In this document: piece after piece, positions 33,703 to 42,713 of the stretch
How positions within the stretch are numbered: the first letter of the stretch is position 1
Layout of the letters: each line of letters starts with the position of its first letter
Source of the DNA: Bacteroidaceae bacterium
GTDB lineage: Bacteria; Bacteroidota; Bacteroidia; Bacteroidales; Barnesiellaceae_A
Reading direction: 5' to 3'
DNA: 51,300 nucleotides
Assembly: GCA_017522135.1 (NCBI GenBank)
Contig: JAFXAB010000056.1
Coordinates: 1-51,300, forward strand
The notes under the pieces: generated by a model
Database searches by the model: none
Told to the model about the DNA's origin: nothing
The model's input: the letters and a program-made list of their open reading frames with translations, nothing else
Program-made: the position numbers and the translations under genes

Positions 33703-33756
33703 GTGCAAAGATATACATTCTATCACACAATCACAAAGAGATTGACATTTTTTATA
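33703..33756 (-). repeat. 54-bp direct repeat, right copy (promoter of toxin-like pair)
   Basis: It is identical to 32847-32900. TTTG (33734-33737) and TATCTTTG (33706-33713) are 20 bases apart on the minus strand and would drive the small companion gene and the zeta-like gene. Confidence 0.95.
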
Positions 33757-33798
33757 CAACTTACCTCGGCTTGGTAGATGGTGACGTGTTATAAAAAA

Positions 33799-33825
33799 AA
33801 GAGGCCGTGCGATGCACAGCCTCTT
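33799..33825 (-). terminator. AGGCTGT-type intrinsic terminator of the SusCD operon
   Basis: Read on the minus strand, AAGAGGCTGTGC pairs with GCACGGCCTCTT (one G-U) and is followed by a run of T. It lies 26 bases beyond the last gene of the SusCD operon. Confidence 0.9.
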
Positions 33826-33850
33826 ATATAAGACTCAACGTTGCAAAGAA

Positions 33851-35281
33851 TTATTTCTTGATAACGTGATTGAAATTGCGTTTTACGATAGTTGCATTCT
33901 CCAAGCGAACAGGTTGCTCATAGAAGTTTACACCTGCAGCACCCACCATAGTCTCATCCAAGATAAGGAGGTCTTCAAAGTCGAAGAGGATATAAGTATC
34001 TTCACCATCGATGAAAAGTACACAAGGTTTGTAACCTGCATTTTGCAATACCATTTGACCATTTCTGTCGGCATAAACGAAGTCCCAACTTGTGTAGAGA
34101 TTGCCTGATGAAGCATCGTAGCTTGCCGAGTAGCAGTCTACAACACCCAAACCGCCTGCTGTAAGGTCATATTGACCAACGAATGACAAGCCATTTGAAC
34201 TTTCGGGATCGAAGAATGTCAACCAAGTGTAAGTTTCACCATCATTGGCCTTTGCCTCGTAGCTGAAAGCAGGTACATCGGCAGGCTCGGCACCTTGCAA
34301 GATAGACATGATGCTGGGCATTGTCCACTTGTCACCGGTAAGAGGCTCACCAAAATATTCTGTCAAATCAAAACCGGCTTGAGCCAAAGTTACGTTGAAG
34401 AATTCCGATCCAACAGTTGTCTCTGATTTATCTTGTGTGAATGATGTTGATACACCGTAGTAGCAGTAGCCCATATCAGACTTGAAGAGAGCATCCTCAT
34501 CATCAACCACAGTGGGATCATACATGTACCAAGGACCGTTGGGGAGACCGTCTGCATCAAGACCATTTTCAATAGCAGTCATCTTGTTGCCATAGAGGTC
34601 TTCAACTGCACCTTCCTCAAATGAGAGAAGTACATATACCAATTGCTCAAATACTGTAGAGCTGGGCAAAGATACTGTGAGCTGGCTACCGCTGGCAGTA
34701 GCTGTAGCTGTACCTGTTGCAATAGAAGCGAAGTTCTCATCCAATACTTCATAAGTGATAGCACCCATGTTGTCGTTGCGGATGATAGCCTCGTTGAATG
34801 TAACAGTGGTACGAGTACCCTTGTTGGCAGGAGCGAGTTGGTATTCGCCGGTTACATAAGGCGACTCAACGTCATATGCGCCCATAACTTTCTCAAATGT
34901 AGCTTGTACACCCACACTGTCGGCAACCACTACAAAGATGCTGTAAGTTTCACCGGGAACAGCACCTTTCATAGAGAAAGTTTGCTCAAACTCAGCGGGG
35001 ATTTCACCTACTTGTGCGCCATTATAACGGCCTTGCAAGAGGGCTGTAAAATCTACTTCACCTGTACCTTGAACAACCATATATGCCAAGTGAGAAGCAT
35101 TTTTGGCTGTAATTGTAAATTCAATCACATCAGATGTAATGCTATCGGGAGCAACAACGGTAAGTTCGGGATTTGAACTACCGATGGCATCGGGCGATAG
35201 GGGTTCTACGTTTTCCCAAGGCGTACAACCGGTCATGATAAGACCGATTGTAAGCGAGAGAATATATACTAACTTTTTCAT
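33851..35281 (-). CDS. SusE/F-like surface lipoprotein of the SusCD operon
   Basis: The 476-residue protein has a lipoprotein signal (MKKLVYILSLTIGLIMTGC; Cys 19) followed by Ig-like beta modules (about 35-130 and 140-220; PELTVVAPDSITSD, GTRTTVTFNEAIIRND). A C-terminal half (about 250-476) with YYGVSTSFTQDKS and TWLTFFDPESS is not assigned. Its place as last gene of a SusC-SusD operon suggests a cell-surface binding or accessory lipoprotein, as SusE/F are; no sequence proof of ligand. It follows the 35310 lipoprotein by 28 bases. Confidence 0.75.
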   Translation of the reverse strand: MKKLVYILSLTIGLIMTGCTPWENVEPLSPDAIGSSNPELTVVAPDSITSDVIEFTITAKNASHLAYMVVQGTGEVDFTALLQGRYNGAQVGEIPAEFEQTFSMKGAVPGETYSIFVVVADSVGVQATFEKVMGAYDVESPYVTGEYQLAPANKGTRTTVTFNEAIIRNDNMGAITYEVLDENFASIATGTATATASGSQLTVSLPSSTVFEQLVYVLLSFEEGAVEDLYGNKMTAIENGLDADGLPNGPWYMYDPTVVDDEDALFKSDMGYCYYGVSTSFTQDKSETTVGSEFFNVTLAQAGFDLTEYFGEPLTGDKWTMPSIMSILQGAEPADVPAFSYEAKANDGETYTWLTFFDPESSNGLSFVGQYDLTAGGLGVVDCYSASYDASSGNLYTSWDFVYADRNGQMVLQNAGYKPCVLFIDGEDTYILFDFEDLLILDETMVGAAGVNFYEQPVRLENATIVKRNFNHVIKK

Positions 35282-35309
35282 TTCGTTAATTCGTTACTGA
35301 GTTAATACA

Positions 35310-36284
35310 TTATTGTTTTGTAAATACAGCTCCTTGGTAAGCATTGTACCACCATGCGTTACCGGCCAAGTCACCAACGCCATAACCATTTTGGAAAGTA
35401 ATCACGACACCGTCACTGAGGTCGTAAGTAGCAACAGCAACACCTGACAAAATGGGATTATTGTCGAGACCTGCAATAACAAAGTTGTACGATGAACCTT
35501 CACCGCCATAAACAGTTTGGCCATAAGGCATTTGGATAGTCTCTTGAACGAGGTCGACAGTAGCATATACGGGAGCGATGTCGCCCAAACCAAGACCATT
35601 GATAGAGATGACAGGTTGAATCCAGATCTTACCCTCTGTCTCGTCGTCGGCAACGATAGATACCTCCCAGTTCTCATCGGGATAACCGTCGAAAGCTGAG
35701 GGAGCAGTTGCGTTATAAACACCGAGAAGTTGGTTCAAGGGGTTCTCATCGTCGGCAATAGTAATAGCAAACGACTTCTTGGCACCGAGGTTACAACCTT
35801 TTACGTCAGAGAGTACAACGTCAAACTTCTTGTCACCATCTTCAATGTTGTTATCGATAGTCTCGATATAGATAGTAGCAAAACGGTGATTGGCGTCAAA
35901 TTTAACAATCTTTTCGGCACCGGTAGTAAGGTCGATAGTCTCTACATTGAGGCGATTGCCTTGGGCATCTACAGTGTATGTTTCCAATGTTTTGAATACA
36001 TAGTCTGTACCCTCTTGAGCACGCTTAGAGGCATCGTAGTTAGTATCTACGGCAGCAAAAGCAACTTGCGCAGTGATACCCTTGATAGAAGCGCACTCGA
36101 GCGAGAGAGCATAAGTAGAAACAACACCATCTTTGGCCTCAGGAATAGACTCAGTAGCCTTTGTGCCTGAGAAGCCAATAAAGGCTTGCGTATCGTCATC
36201 AAATACGGGCTGGTGGTTCAAATCACAAGAAGTGAAAAGCAAAGCCGACGCAAGCGCTGTGTATATTAAACTTTTAAATTTCAT
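35310..36284 (-). CDS. Calx-beta-like lipoprotein of the SusCD operon
   Basis: The 324-residue product has a lipoprotein signal (MKFKSLIYTALASALLFTSC; Cys 20). Residues about 28-180 have the strands of a Calx-beta-type module ending in FAITIADDENPLNQLLG, where acidic residues often bind calcium. The C-terminal half (about 185-324, LGVYNATAPSAFDGYPDENW ... NAWWYNAYQGAVFTKQ) is a further beta domain not assigned. It lies between susD (27-base gap) and the last lipoprotein gene, so a surface role with the SusCD pair is inferred. Confidence 0.72.
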   Translation of the reverse strand: MKFKSLIYTALASALLFTSCDLNHQPVFDDDTQAFIGFSGTKATESIPEAKDGVVSTYALSLECASIKGITAQVAFAAVDTNYDASKRAQEGTDYVFKTLETYTVDAQGNRLNVETIDLTTGAEKIVKFDANHRFATIYIETIDNNIEDGDKKFDVVLSDVKGCNLGAKKSFAITIADDENPLNQLLGVYNATAPSAFDGYPDENWEVSIVADDETEGKIWIQPVISINGLGLGDIAPVYATVDLVQETIQMPYGQTVYGGEGSSYNFVIAGLDNNPILSGVAVATYDLSDGVVITFQNGYGVGDLAGNAWWYNAYQGAVFTKQ

Positions 36285-36311
36285 TTTCTCAGAATTTTAA
36301 ATATTTATATT

Positions 36312-37784
36312 TTATTTCCAACCGGGGTTTTGTACGAGGTTGGGGTTCACGTCAAACTCGCTTTCGGCGATAGGCATACACCACAAGTGGCTTTCGGCAT
36401 ATACGTCTTTGTTCATATCAGACGAAACGTCGTTACGAATAAGATCTTTTTCATAATCAGTACCGATAAGACGCTTGTAGTCGTGCCAAATGTGACCTTC
36501 GAAAGCCAACTCTTTGCGACGCTCGTTGAATACCTCATTCATAGTTACAGTTTGATACTCGGCGGCATTACGATTTGAAGCGATAACGTTCAAGTCGCTC
36601 AATGCACCTGAAGCATCACCTCTGAGCAAGCGAGCCTCGGCACGGATGAGGTATACCTCAGAAGTACGTATCATGGGGATAGAAGCGAAAGCCATTTGAC
36701 GCTCTTTACCTTGGTACTTGTTGGGCCAGTAGTAACCGCCATGCTCGTCAGAAGTGCGGAGCATCTCTTTACGGATGTCACCATCTGAGAAGAGAGCGAG
36801 CAAGTCTGCAGAAACGCGTACGTCGCCATACTCATCGGGGTGAGTAACGTTACCGATGATAGTGCTACCCTCGGCAGGACCGAAGTATGCACCGAAGATA
36901 ACTTCACCTACGCCTGTCCACTCAGTTTCGTTCCAGAAACCATAGTAGTCGTCGCGAGGATCGGCATACTCATCGGCAGTAGCGATGCGGTATACACCCG
37001 AATTAAGAACGTTAGTAGCGTGGAGCTCAGCATTCTCATAGTCTTGCATATACAAGTATACGCGAGCAAGAAGAGCCTCGATAGCACCGGGCGATACGCA
37101 GCACTTAGTGTCATGAACACCGGGACGAGTAAAACCGGGCTCGATAATATCGAGAGCAGTTGTAAGGTCGCTTACGATGTTGGCATAGTTGTCGGCGGCA
37201 AGGGCACGAGCGGGTTTGTCAACTACACTCACGTTGGGGTCTTCGTCAACGATGGGTACACCGAGAGCTTCAACACTACCTTCAGCGGCTTTAGAAGAGA
37301 TTGCATAGGGTTGAGCATACCAACGAATGAGGTCGAAGTAGCAGTATGCACGAACAAACAAACATTCGGCCATAACATTGTCGAGCATTTGTTGAGTAAC
37401 GCCTTCCTCGCTCAAGTACATCGCGCTATTGGTTTTGATAGCGTTGATAACGTTGTTACAACGGAGGATGTTTATATAAGCGTTGCCATACATAGAGAAA
37501 CCACCAGAAGCGGTAAAGTTCCATTGATGCCATGACATACCACGGCCAGAGTTCAAAGGCACACCAACCACACAGTTACCGGCCATAGCATCGGGGTACA
37601 ACTGGAGGTCGAGACCATACCAAGACTCTGATGAGAAAGCAGCATAAGTCACAGCTGCACAGTCATCCAAGCCTTCGAAGTTGGCCATCGCCTTGTCGGC
37701 ATCGAGAGCCGTTTCGGGCGGTGTTGTAAGGTCGCACGAGATAAGACCAAGCGTAGCGACAGCTAATAAAAATATCTTTTTCAT
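36312..37784 (-). CDS. SusD/RagB-family surface lipoprotein
   Basis: SusD-like proteins form the lid on SusC and capture the nutrient. The 490-residue protein has lipobox LGLISC (Cys 17). Alpha-helical TPR-like repeats follow, including the family blocks LFVRAYCYFDLIRWYAQPYAI and ARAALLARVYLY-like EALLARVYLYMQDYENAELHA. It ends at NPNLVQNPGWK, a common SusD ending. It is 22 bases downstream of the susC-type gene. The nutrient is unknown; the neighbours are peptidases, and no glycoside hydrolase is present. Confidence 0.95.
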   Translation of the reverse strand: MKKIFLLAVATLGLISCDLTTPPETALDADKAMANFEGLDDCAAVTYAAFSSESWYGLDLQLYPDAMAGNCVVGVPLNSGRGMSWHQWNFTASGGFSMYGNAYINILRCNNVINAIKTNSAMYLSEEGVTQQMLDNVMAECLFVRAYCYFDLIRWYAQPYAISSKAAEGSVEALGVPIVDEDPNVSVVDKPARALAADNYANIVSDLTTALDIIEPGFTRPGVHDTKCCVSPGAIEALLARVYLYMQDYENAELHATNVLNSGVYRIATADEYADPRDDYYGFWNETEWTGVGEVIFGAYFGPAEGSTIIGNVTHPDEYGDVRVSADLLALFSDGDIRKEMLRTSDEHGGYYWPNKYQGKERQMAFASIPMIRTSEVYLIRAEARLLRGDASGALSDLNVIASNRNAAEYQTVTMNEVFNERRKELAFEGHIWHDYKRLIGTDYEKDLIRNDVSSDMNKDVYAESHLWCMPIAESEFDVNPNLVQNPGWK

Positions 37785-37806
37785 CTTTCTTATTCTTTAC
37801 AAATTA

Positions 37807-40800
37807 TTAGAATGAAATATCAAGACCTACAACAAATGATTTTGTGATAGGATAAATACCCAAAGTTGTACCAGATACACCACGCTCGGGGTCGTAGCAG
37901 TTGGTATCGTGGAATGTGAAGAGGTTGTAACCGCTCAAGTAAACGCGAACATTGCTCATAGCAGCCTTCTTAGTTAACTTTTGGGGAAGAGTGTAACCGA
38001 GAGTTACGTCCTTAATACGGAGGTAATCACCACGCTCGAGGTAACGGGTTGAAGATGTATAAGATGAGTTGGTACCGTTATTTACATAAGGCTTGGGTGA
38101 GCAACCGGTATCACCGATTTCTTTCCAATATTCACCTGCTATCTTCAACTGGTTGTAACCGAAGTTAGCACCGTCGTTCCAAACGATTTGGTTATCGGGG
38201 TTCATGATGTAGTTACCGAGCTTGTACTCGAAGTTAACGCTGAGGTCGAAACCGTTCCATTGCAAAGCAGTGTTGAAACCACCGGCAGCAACGGGCTCGG
38301 GCGAACCTTTGTATACACGACGAGCATCGTTGAATGAGTTGGTGATTTCACCATCTTCGTTGTACCAGAGAGCCTCACCGTTAACGGGGTTAACACCGGC
38401 ATAGTCGCGTACATAGAATTGCATCAATTGCTCGCCCAATACAGCGCGGAGACCGCCACCGAGGTTGAGGTATTCGTTGTCACCGATGTTGAGAACCTTA
38501 GAACGGTTCATGGCGAAGTTGAGACCTACCGACCAGTGGAAATCGTTGCGATTGAAGATGTCAACATCAAATTGAGCCTCGAAACCTTGGTTCCAGAGTG
38601 AACCTACGTTCTTGGTCATTGAGCCGAAACCTGTAGTCAAAGGAATACGAGTAGCCATCAACATGTCTTCAGTTGTACGGTGGTAGTACTCCAACGAACC
38701 AGAGAAACGCTCCCAGAAACGGAAGTCGATACCCACGTTGTGAGCCAAGTTAGTTTCCCAAGTCAACTCGGGGTTAGGCAAGTTGGTAGGAGCAAAACCG
38801 TTAACGTTGTTATAGATACCCGAGCCGTAGAGAGCATAGGCTTGGTAAGCACCGATGTTGTTGTTACCGTTCACACCATAGCTATAACGGAGTTTCAATT
38901 GGTTGATCCACTCGGCATCTTCCATGAAACCTTCTTTGTCGATGTTCCAAGAAGCACCTACCGACCAGAACACACCCCAACGACGGTTTTCACCGAAGAG
39001 AGAGCTACCGTCGGCACGAACCGAACCTTGCAAGTAGTATTTTTGACGATAGTTATAGTCGGCTACACCAAAGAAAGAGAGCATCTTATCTTCTGTAGAA
39101 CCATAACCGATGCTGTGGTATTTTTGCTCGGCGTTATCGGGCCAAGGCAACAAGGGGTTGGTATTGGCAGTACCCCAGCTTTCGCTGATAGCCTTAGAGT
39201 AAGTGTACTCGTGACCGAGCAATACGCGGAGGAAGTGCTCTTCGTTGAAGTTGTCTTCATACACAGCAGTGTTTGAAGTAGTGATAGTGTTGTAACGGAT
39301 GTTACCACCAGAGAGGGCATTTGTAATGTCGGGGTTTTGAAGAACATAACCGGGACGATACAAGTAGTTACGAGAGAAGAGCAACTCGATAGAGTTGTTT
39401 GACTTGAATGTCAATTGCTTGATGGGCTTCCACTCAAGGTACATTACACCGTTGAATTTGTAGTGCTCATCATACTCGTTCTTATCGTGAGCATAAGCCA
39501 ATGCGTTGTTTGTAGAGAAACCGAGGGGAAGGTCGAAGTTGTAACCTGTACCATCAGCATTGTAGATAGGAGCATTGGGGGGCATAGCCAAACCGGCAAA
39601 GAAGGGGTTGATGTATGACCAACCGTCGCTTGAGTTGGTAGACTCACCGGTCATGTGGATGTAAGCACCATTGATACGAGCACCAAACTTCAAATACTTG
39701 TTCAACTCGCTATCAACGTTTACACGCATACGGATGTTTTGGAAGTCCGAACCGTAAGTGATACCGTCGCTCTTGTTGTAAGAGATTGAAGCATAGTAGT
39801 TTGTCTTAGCTGTACCACCTTGTGCATTGATTTCATACTCTTGCATTGAGCCATTGCGAGTAAGAGCCTCCATCCAGTTGTACATGGGTTGAGTCTTGGC
39901 AGCAAGAGGCATGTAGTATTGGCTATATGGATCATCGGGGTTGAAACCGCTGTTGATAGCAGTTTGACGATAGTAGTCAACCCACTCATGACCGTTCATC
40001 ACGCCATAGTTGTTGTCGTTGGCGATAGTAGTGATACCACCACGTACACGAGCAGTGATGCGAGCCTTACCTTCGCTGTTCTTACCGCTCTTGGTAGTGA
40101 TAAGGATCACACCATTGGCAGCGCGAGAACCGTAGATAGAAGCAGCAGCAGCATCCTTCAACACTGTGATAGAAGCGATATCGCTGGCGTTGATCATTGA
40201 AATAGCACTTGTACTCTCGGCAGCACCACCGGTAGCGATATCACCACTCATGATAGGTATACCATCGACTACATAGAGGGGAGCAGAACCGGCACCGAGT
40301 GATGAAGTACCACGCACACGGATTGTAGAAGCAGCACCGGGTTGACCGCTTGAGCTGGTAATTTGCACACCGGCCATTTTACCTTGCAACATCTTGTCGA
40401 CAGATGTAGCGGGGATAGAAGCCAATTCGTCACCGCCAATTTGCACAACAGCACCTGTTTTAGCTTCGCGGCTTTGAACACCGTAACCTACAACGATAAC
40501 CTCTTCGAGAGTAGTTGTAGAAGATAGAGTCACTACCATACCATCACGGGCAAGCACTTCAGCTTTCTCCATACCAATGTAAGAGATAACAAGTGTTTTA
40601 GAGCCGTCAGGCAACTTGATAGAGAAGCGTCCATCGGCATCAGTGATAGCCGATGAGTTTGTACCCTTTACGAGAACCGATGCACCAAAGATGGGCAGAT
40701 CGTCGTCGCCGGAAATAACCGTACCTGTTATGGTCTTTTGAGCCATAGCAGACGTTACTCCCACTAACAGGGCACACAAGAACATTGTTAGTTTTCTCAT
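37807..40800 (-). CDS. SusC/RagA-family TonB-dependent transporter
   Basis: The 997-residue protein moves nutrients through the outer membrane with TonB energy. It shows a signal peptide (MRKLTMFLCALLVGVTSAMA), a carboxypeptidase-like N-terminal domain (residues 22-100, ITGTVISGDDDLPIFGASV), a TonB box-like segment (LEEVIVVGYG) and the SusC signature plug motif (VVDGIPIMSGDI, RAANGVILITTKSG). A 22-strand barrel follows, ending GLDISF. Length and domain order are normal for the family. It is the first gene of the four-gene minus-strand operon; a TATCTTTG box lies about 230 bases upstream. Confidence 0.97.
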   Translation of the reverse strand: MRKLTMFLCALLVGVTSAMAQKTITGTVISGDDDLPIFGASVLVKGTNSSAITDADGRFSIKLPDGSKTLVISYIGMEKAEVLARDGMVVTLSSTTTLEEVIVVGYGVQSREAKTGAVVQIGGDELASIPATSVDKMLQGKMAGVQITSSSGQPGAASTIRVRGTSSLGAGSAPLYVVDGIPIMSGDIATGGAAESTSAISMINASDIASITVLKDAAAASIYGSRAANGVILITTKSGKNSEGKARITARVRGGITTIANDNNYGVMNGHEWVDYYRQTAINSGFNPDDPYSQYYMPLAAKTQPMYNWMEALTRNGSMQEYEINAQGGTAKTNYYASISYNKSDGITYGSDFQNIRMRVNVDSELNKYLKFGARINGAYIHMTGESTNSSDGWSYINPFFAGLAMPPNAPIYNADGTGYNFDLPLGFSTNNALAYAHDKNEYDEHYKFNGVMYLEWKPIKQLTFKSNNSIELLFSRNYLYRPGYVLQNPDITNALSGGNIRYNTITTSNTAVYEDNFNEEHFLRVLLGHEYTYSKAISESWGTANTNPLLPWPDNAEQKYHSIGYGSTEDKMLSFFGVADYNYRQKYYLQGSVRADGSSLFGENRRWGVFWSVGASWNIDKEGFMEDAEWINQLKLRYSYGVNGNNNIGAYQAYALYGSGIYNNVNGFAPTNLPNPELTWETNLAHNVGIDFRFWERFSGSLEYYHRTTEDMLMATRIPLTTGFGSMTKNVGSLWNQGFEAQFDVDIFNRNDFHWSVGLNFAMNRSKVLNIGDNEYLNLGGGLRAVLGEQLMQFYVRDYAGVNPVNGEALWYNEDGEITNSFNDARRVYKGSPEPVAAGGFNTALQWNGFDLSVNFEYKLGNYIMNPDNQIVWNDGANFGYNQLKIAGEYWKEIGDTGCSPKPYVNNGTNSSYTSSTRYLERGDYLRIKDVTLGYTLPQKLTKKAAMSNVRVYLSGYNLFTFHDTNCYDPERGVSGTTLGIYPITKSFVVGLDISF

Positions 40801-41032
40801 ACGTCTGAATTTAATTAAACATAATATACATTAAAAAATAATAGTAATTCTCTCATCAAATACCCCCTTGCGGGAGATTGTTTCATTGGGTTAAGGTTGT
40901 TTTGGGGCGATATTGACTTACAGCAACACCTACCAGTCTCATATACCGCACATTACACAAACAACACTGATTTTATATAGTTATTTTTCAATTGTTGCCG
41001 ATTGTGCATTTGTAGCTACAATAAGACAATTA

Positions 41033-41040
41033 CAAAGATA
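41033..41040 (-). promoter_or_regulatory. -7 box upstream of the SusC-type gene
   Basis: TATCTTTG on the minus strand fits TAnnTTTG exactly; no clear -33 TTTG stands at 19-21 bases. It predicts a leader of about 230 bases, long for this organism and suitable for post-transcriptional control. Confidence 0.5.
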
Positions 41041-41776
41041 ACAAGAAAGAAGCAAAAAAAAGAACCCCACATGCAAATTGAGCGATTTTTGTTGCGCGGG
41101 GCAAGCAAAACCACAACAAAAAGAGAAAAGAAAGAGCCAAAAAGCATTTTCAACAAACACAAAATGCTGTATATCAACCATGTATTTTTTGCTCAAAAAA
41201 TGACAAGTATTGACAAATTACTACCACAGAGACCGAGTTAATAAAAGTTAAACACCATTTTAACCCCTAAAAGAGGCGCAATACAATTCTTAAATACAAC
41301 ACGGTTTTAACATAAAATCATTCTATTTTAACAAATACCATTTTTTACCCACTCATAGAGACACACAAGACAACACATTTGCGGTCGCATACTTATCTCC
41401 ATGCATCATACAGTAGAGAGATAACATCATTATTACACGCAAAATGAGAATATAACGAGCATAATGCTATATTTAACACTACGCAACAGTGCAAATGCAA
41501 CTATCGGCAAAGATAAGCCCTAAATTAGATACAAATGGTAAGAAGAGAGATACAAAACAGAGACAAACGGCATAGGGTGAGATAGACTTTGCCGTGAAAA
41601 AGGCTTTTGTCTCTTTACATAGCGAACCTCTAAACTGCATTGAACACATTTAATGTATAATGGGCAAACGTTGTCGCATGATACAATTGTATTGTGCAGG
41701 ATTTCCCGGGCGTGCGTATTGCGGACGCAATGGAATTGTGTCCCACGTTCATGTGGTATTCGCCTAAACAAAATTC

Positions 41777-41970
41777 AAGTAAACTTATTTTGTTCTCATC
41801 TCACCTTTCGCTATCTTTTGATAAGATAGGATGCGGTTCGGAATAAAAAACTTAAGCGAACTTAGTTTTTCTTCGCTCACCTTTCATTATCTTTGGATAA
41901 GATAGGATGCGGTTCGGAATAAAAACTTAAGTAAACTTAGTTTTTCTTCGCTCACCTTTCACTATCTTTG
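41777..41970 (+). repeat. Three tandem ~76-bp promoter-bearing repeats before coaX
   Basis: Units begin at 41777, 41854 and 41929 (periods 77 and 75). Shared parts are an AAGTAAACTTA-like start, CTCACCTTTC, and a -7 box: TATCTTTT(G) at 41812, TATCTTTG at 41888 and TATCTTTG at 41963. Units 1 and 2 go on to ATAAGATAGGATGCGGTTCG; unit 3 is cut short by the coaX start. In unit 1 the box lies in an inverted repeat CTATCTT/AAGATAG. Confidence 0.85.
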
Positions 41971-41978
41971 CAATAGTT

Positions 41979-42713
41979 ATGAGATTGATAATAGACCAAG
42001 GCAACAGCGCAACAAAGTTACACATTGCCACACACGACGATATTATAGAGAGCGTAGTGACCGAGAATGAGGATATGCTCGAATATGTGCGTAGCCGCAT
42101 AGCCGACAACTCGTTCAAGGCGGCAATATACAGCTCGGTGCGTCGCGAGTATGACAAGCGACTCATCAATGTAATGAGTCGCAAGATACCCCATATAGTG
42201 TGCATGGGCAACACTACACATCTGCCCATCGGCATCGAATATCGCACCCCCAACACTCTGGGACACGACCGTATAGCAGCGGCAGTGGGCGCATGGAGCA
42301 TATCGCCCAACCGCCCGTTGCTTGTAGTAGATGCCGGTACTGCCATTACCTACGACCTCGTGTCGGCACAAGGCAAGTTTATGGGTGGCAATATAGCCGC
42401 CGGTATAGAGATGCGCCTGCAAGCATTGCACGAGCACACAGGCCGCCTGCCACGTGTAAAGAGCGACGGGGAGCTACCTTGGCTGGGATATGACACCGAA
42501 ACAGCCATACGCTCAGGAGCATTGCAAGGCACAGCATACGAATTGGAGGGATATATAAGCACTTGTGAGGCCGAAAATCCTGGTCTTTTGGTTTTCTTAA
42601 CGGGTGGAGACGCTGAGCGTTTGGCTACAATCATAAAAAGAACTATCTTTGTCGATAGAAATTTAGTACCTAAAGGTTTAAACCGAATACTTGAATACAA
42701 TGTCGAAATTTAG
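41979..42713 (+). CDS. coaX: Type III pantothenate kinase
   Basis: CoaX phosphorylates pantothenate in the first step of coenzyme A synthesis. Of 244 residues, the nucleotide-binding motif DQGNSATKL is at 6-14, the TLGHDRIAAAVGA block is at 93-105, and DAGTAITYD is at 118-126; all are diagnostic of type III kinases. The length is normal. The ATG lies eight bases after a TATCTTTG -7 box, so the leader is extremely short. Its end overlaps the start of the next gene by 14 bases, implying coupled expression. Confidence 0.96.
   Translation: MRLIIDQGNSATKLHIATHDDIIESVVTENEDMLEYVRSRIADNSFKAAIYSSVRREYDKRLINVMSRKIPHIVCMGNTTHLPIGIEYRTPNTLGHDRIAAAVGAWSISPNRPLLVVDAGTAITYDLVSAQGKFMGGNIAAGIEMRLQALHEHTGRLPRVKSDGELPWLGYDTETAIRSGALQGTAYELEGYISTCEAENPGLLVFLTGGDAERLATIIKRTIFVDRNLVPKGLNRILEYNVEI

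Larger units (their letters stand above)
40801..41978. other. Long gene-free region between SusCD operon and coaX
   Basis: These 1178 bases hold, from left: a long SusC leader with a small hairpin (CTCCC-GCAA-GGGGG on the minus strand, near 40860-40880); a minus-strand -7 box TATCTTTG at 41033-41040; about 700 bases of AT-rich DNA with no gene I can support; a short palindrome TTGCGGACGCAA at 41719-41730; and three tandem promoter-like repeats from 41777. An 83-codon minus-strand frame at 41520-41771 has no recognisable family. Confidence 0.65.

Noticed and set aside
32847..33756. 54-bp repeats as the target-site duplication of a transposon
   Set aside because: Target duplications are usually 2-14 bases, and no transposase, integrase or terminal inverted repeat is present between the copies.
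41520..41771. 83-codon minus-strand frame in the long gene-free region
   Set aside because: No signal peptide, domain or family resemblance; no convincing promoter; likely a chance frame.
40801..41776. A hidden ECF sigma/anti-sigma pair for the SusCD operon
   Set aside because: No frame in the region encodes sigma region 2/4 or FecR-like sequence.
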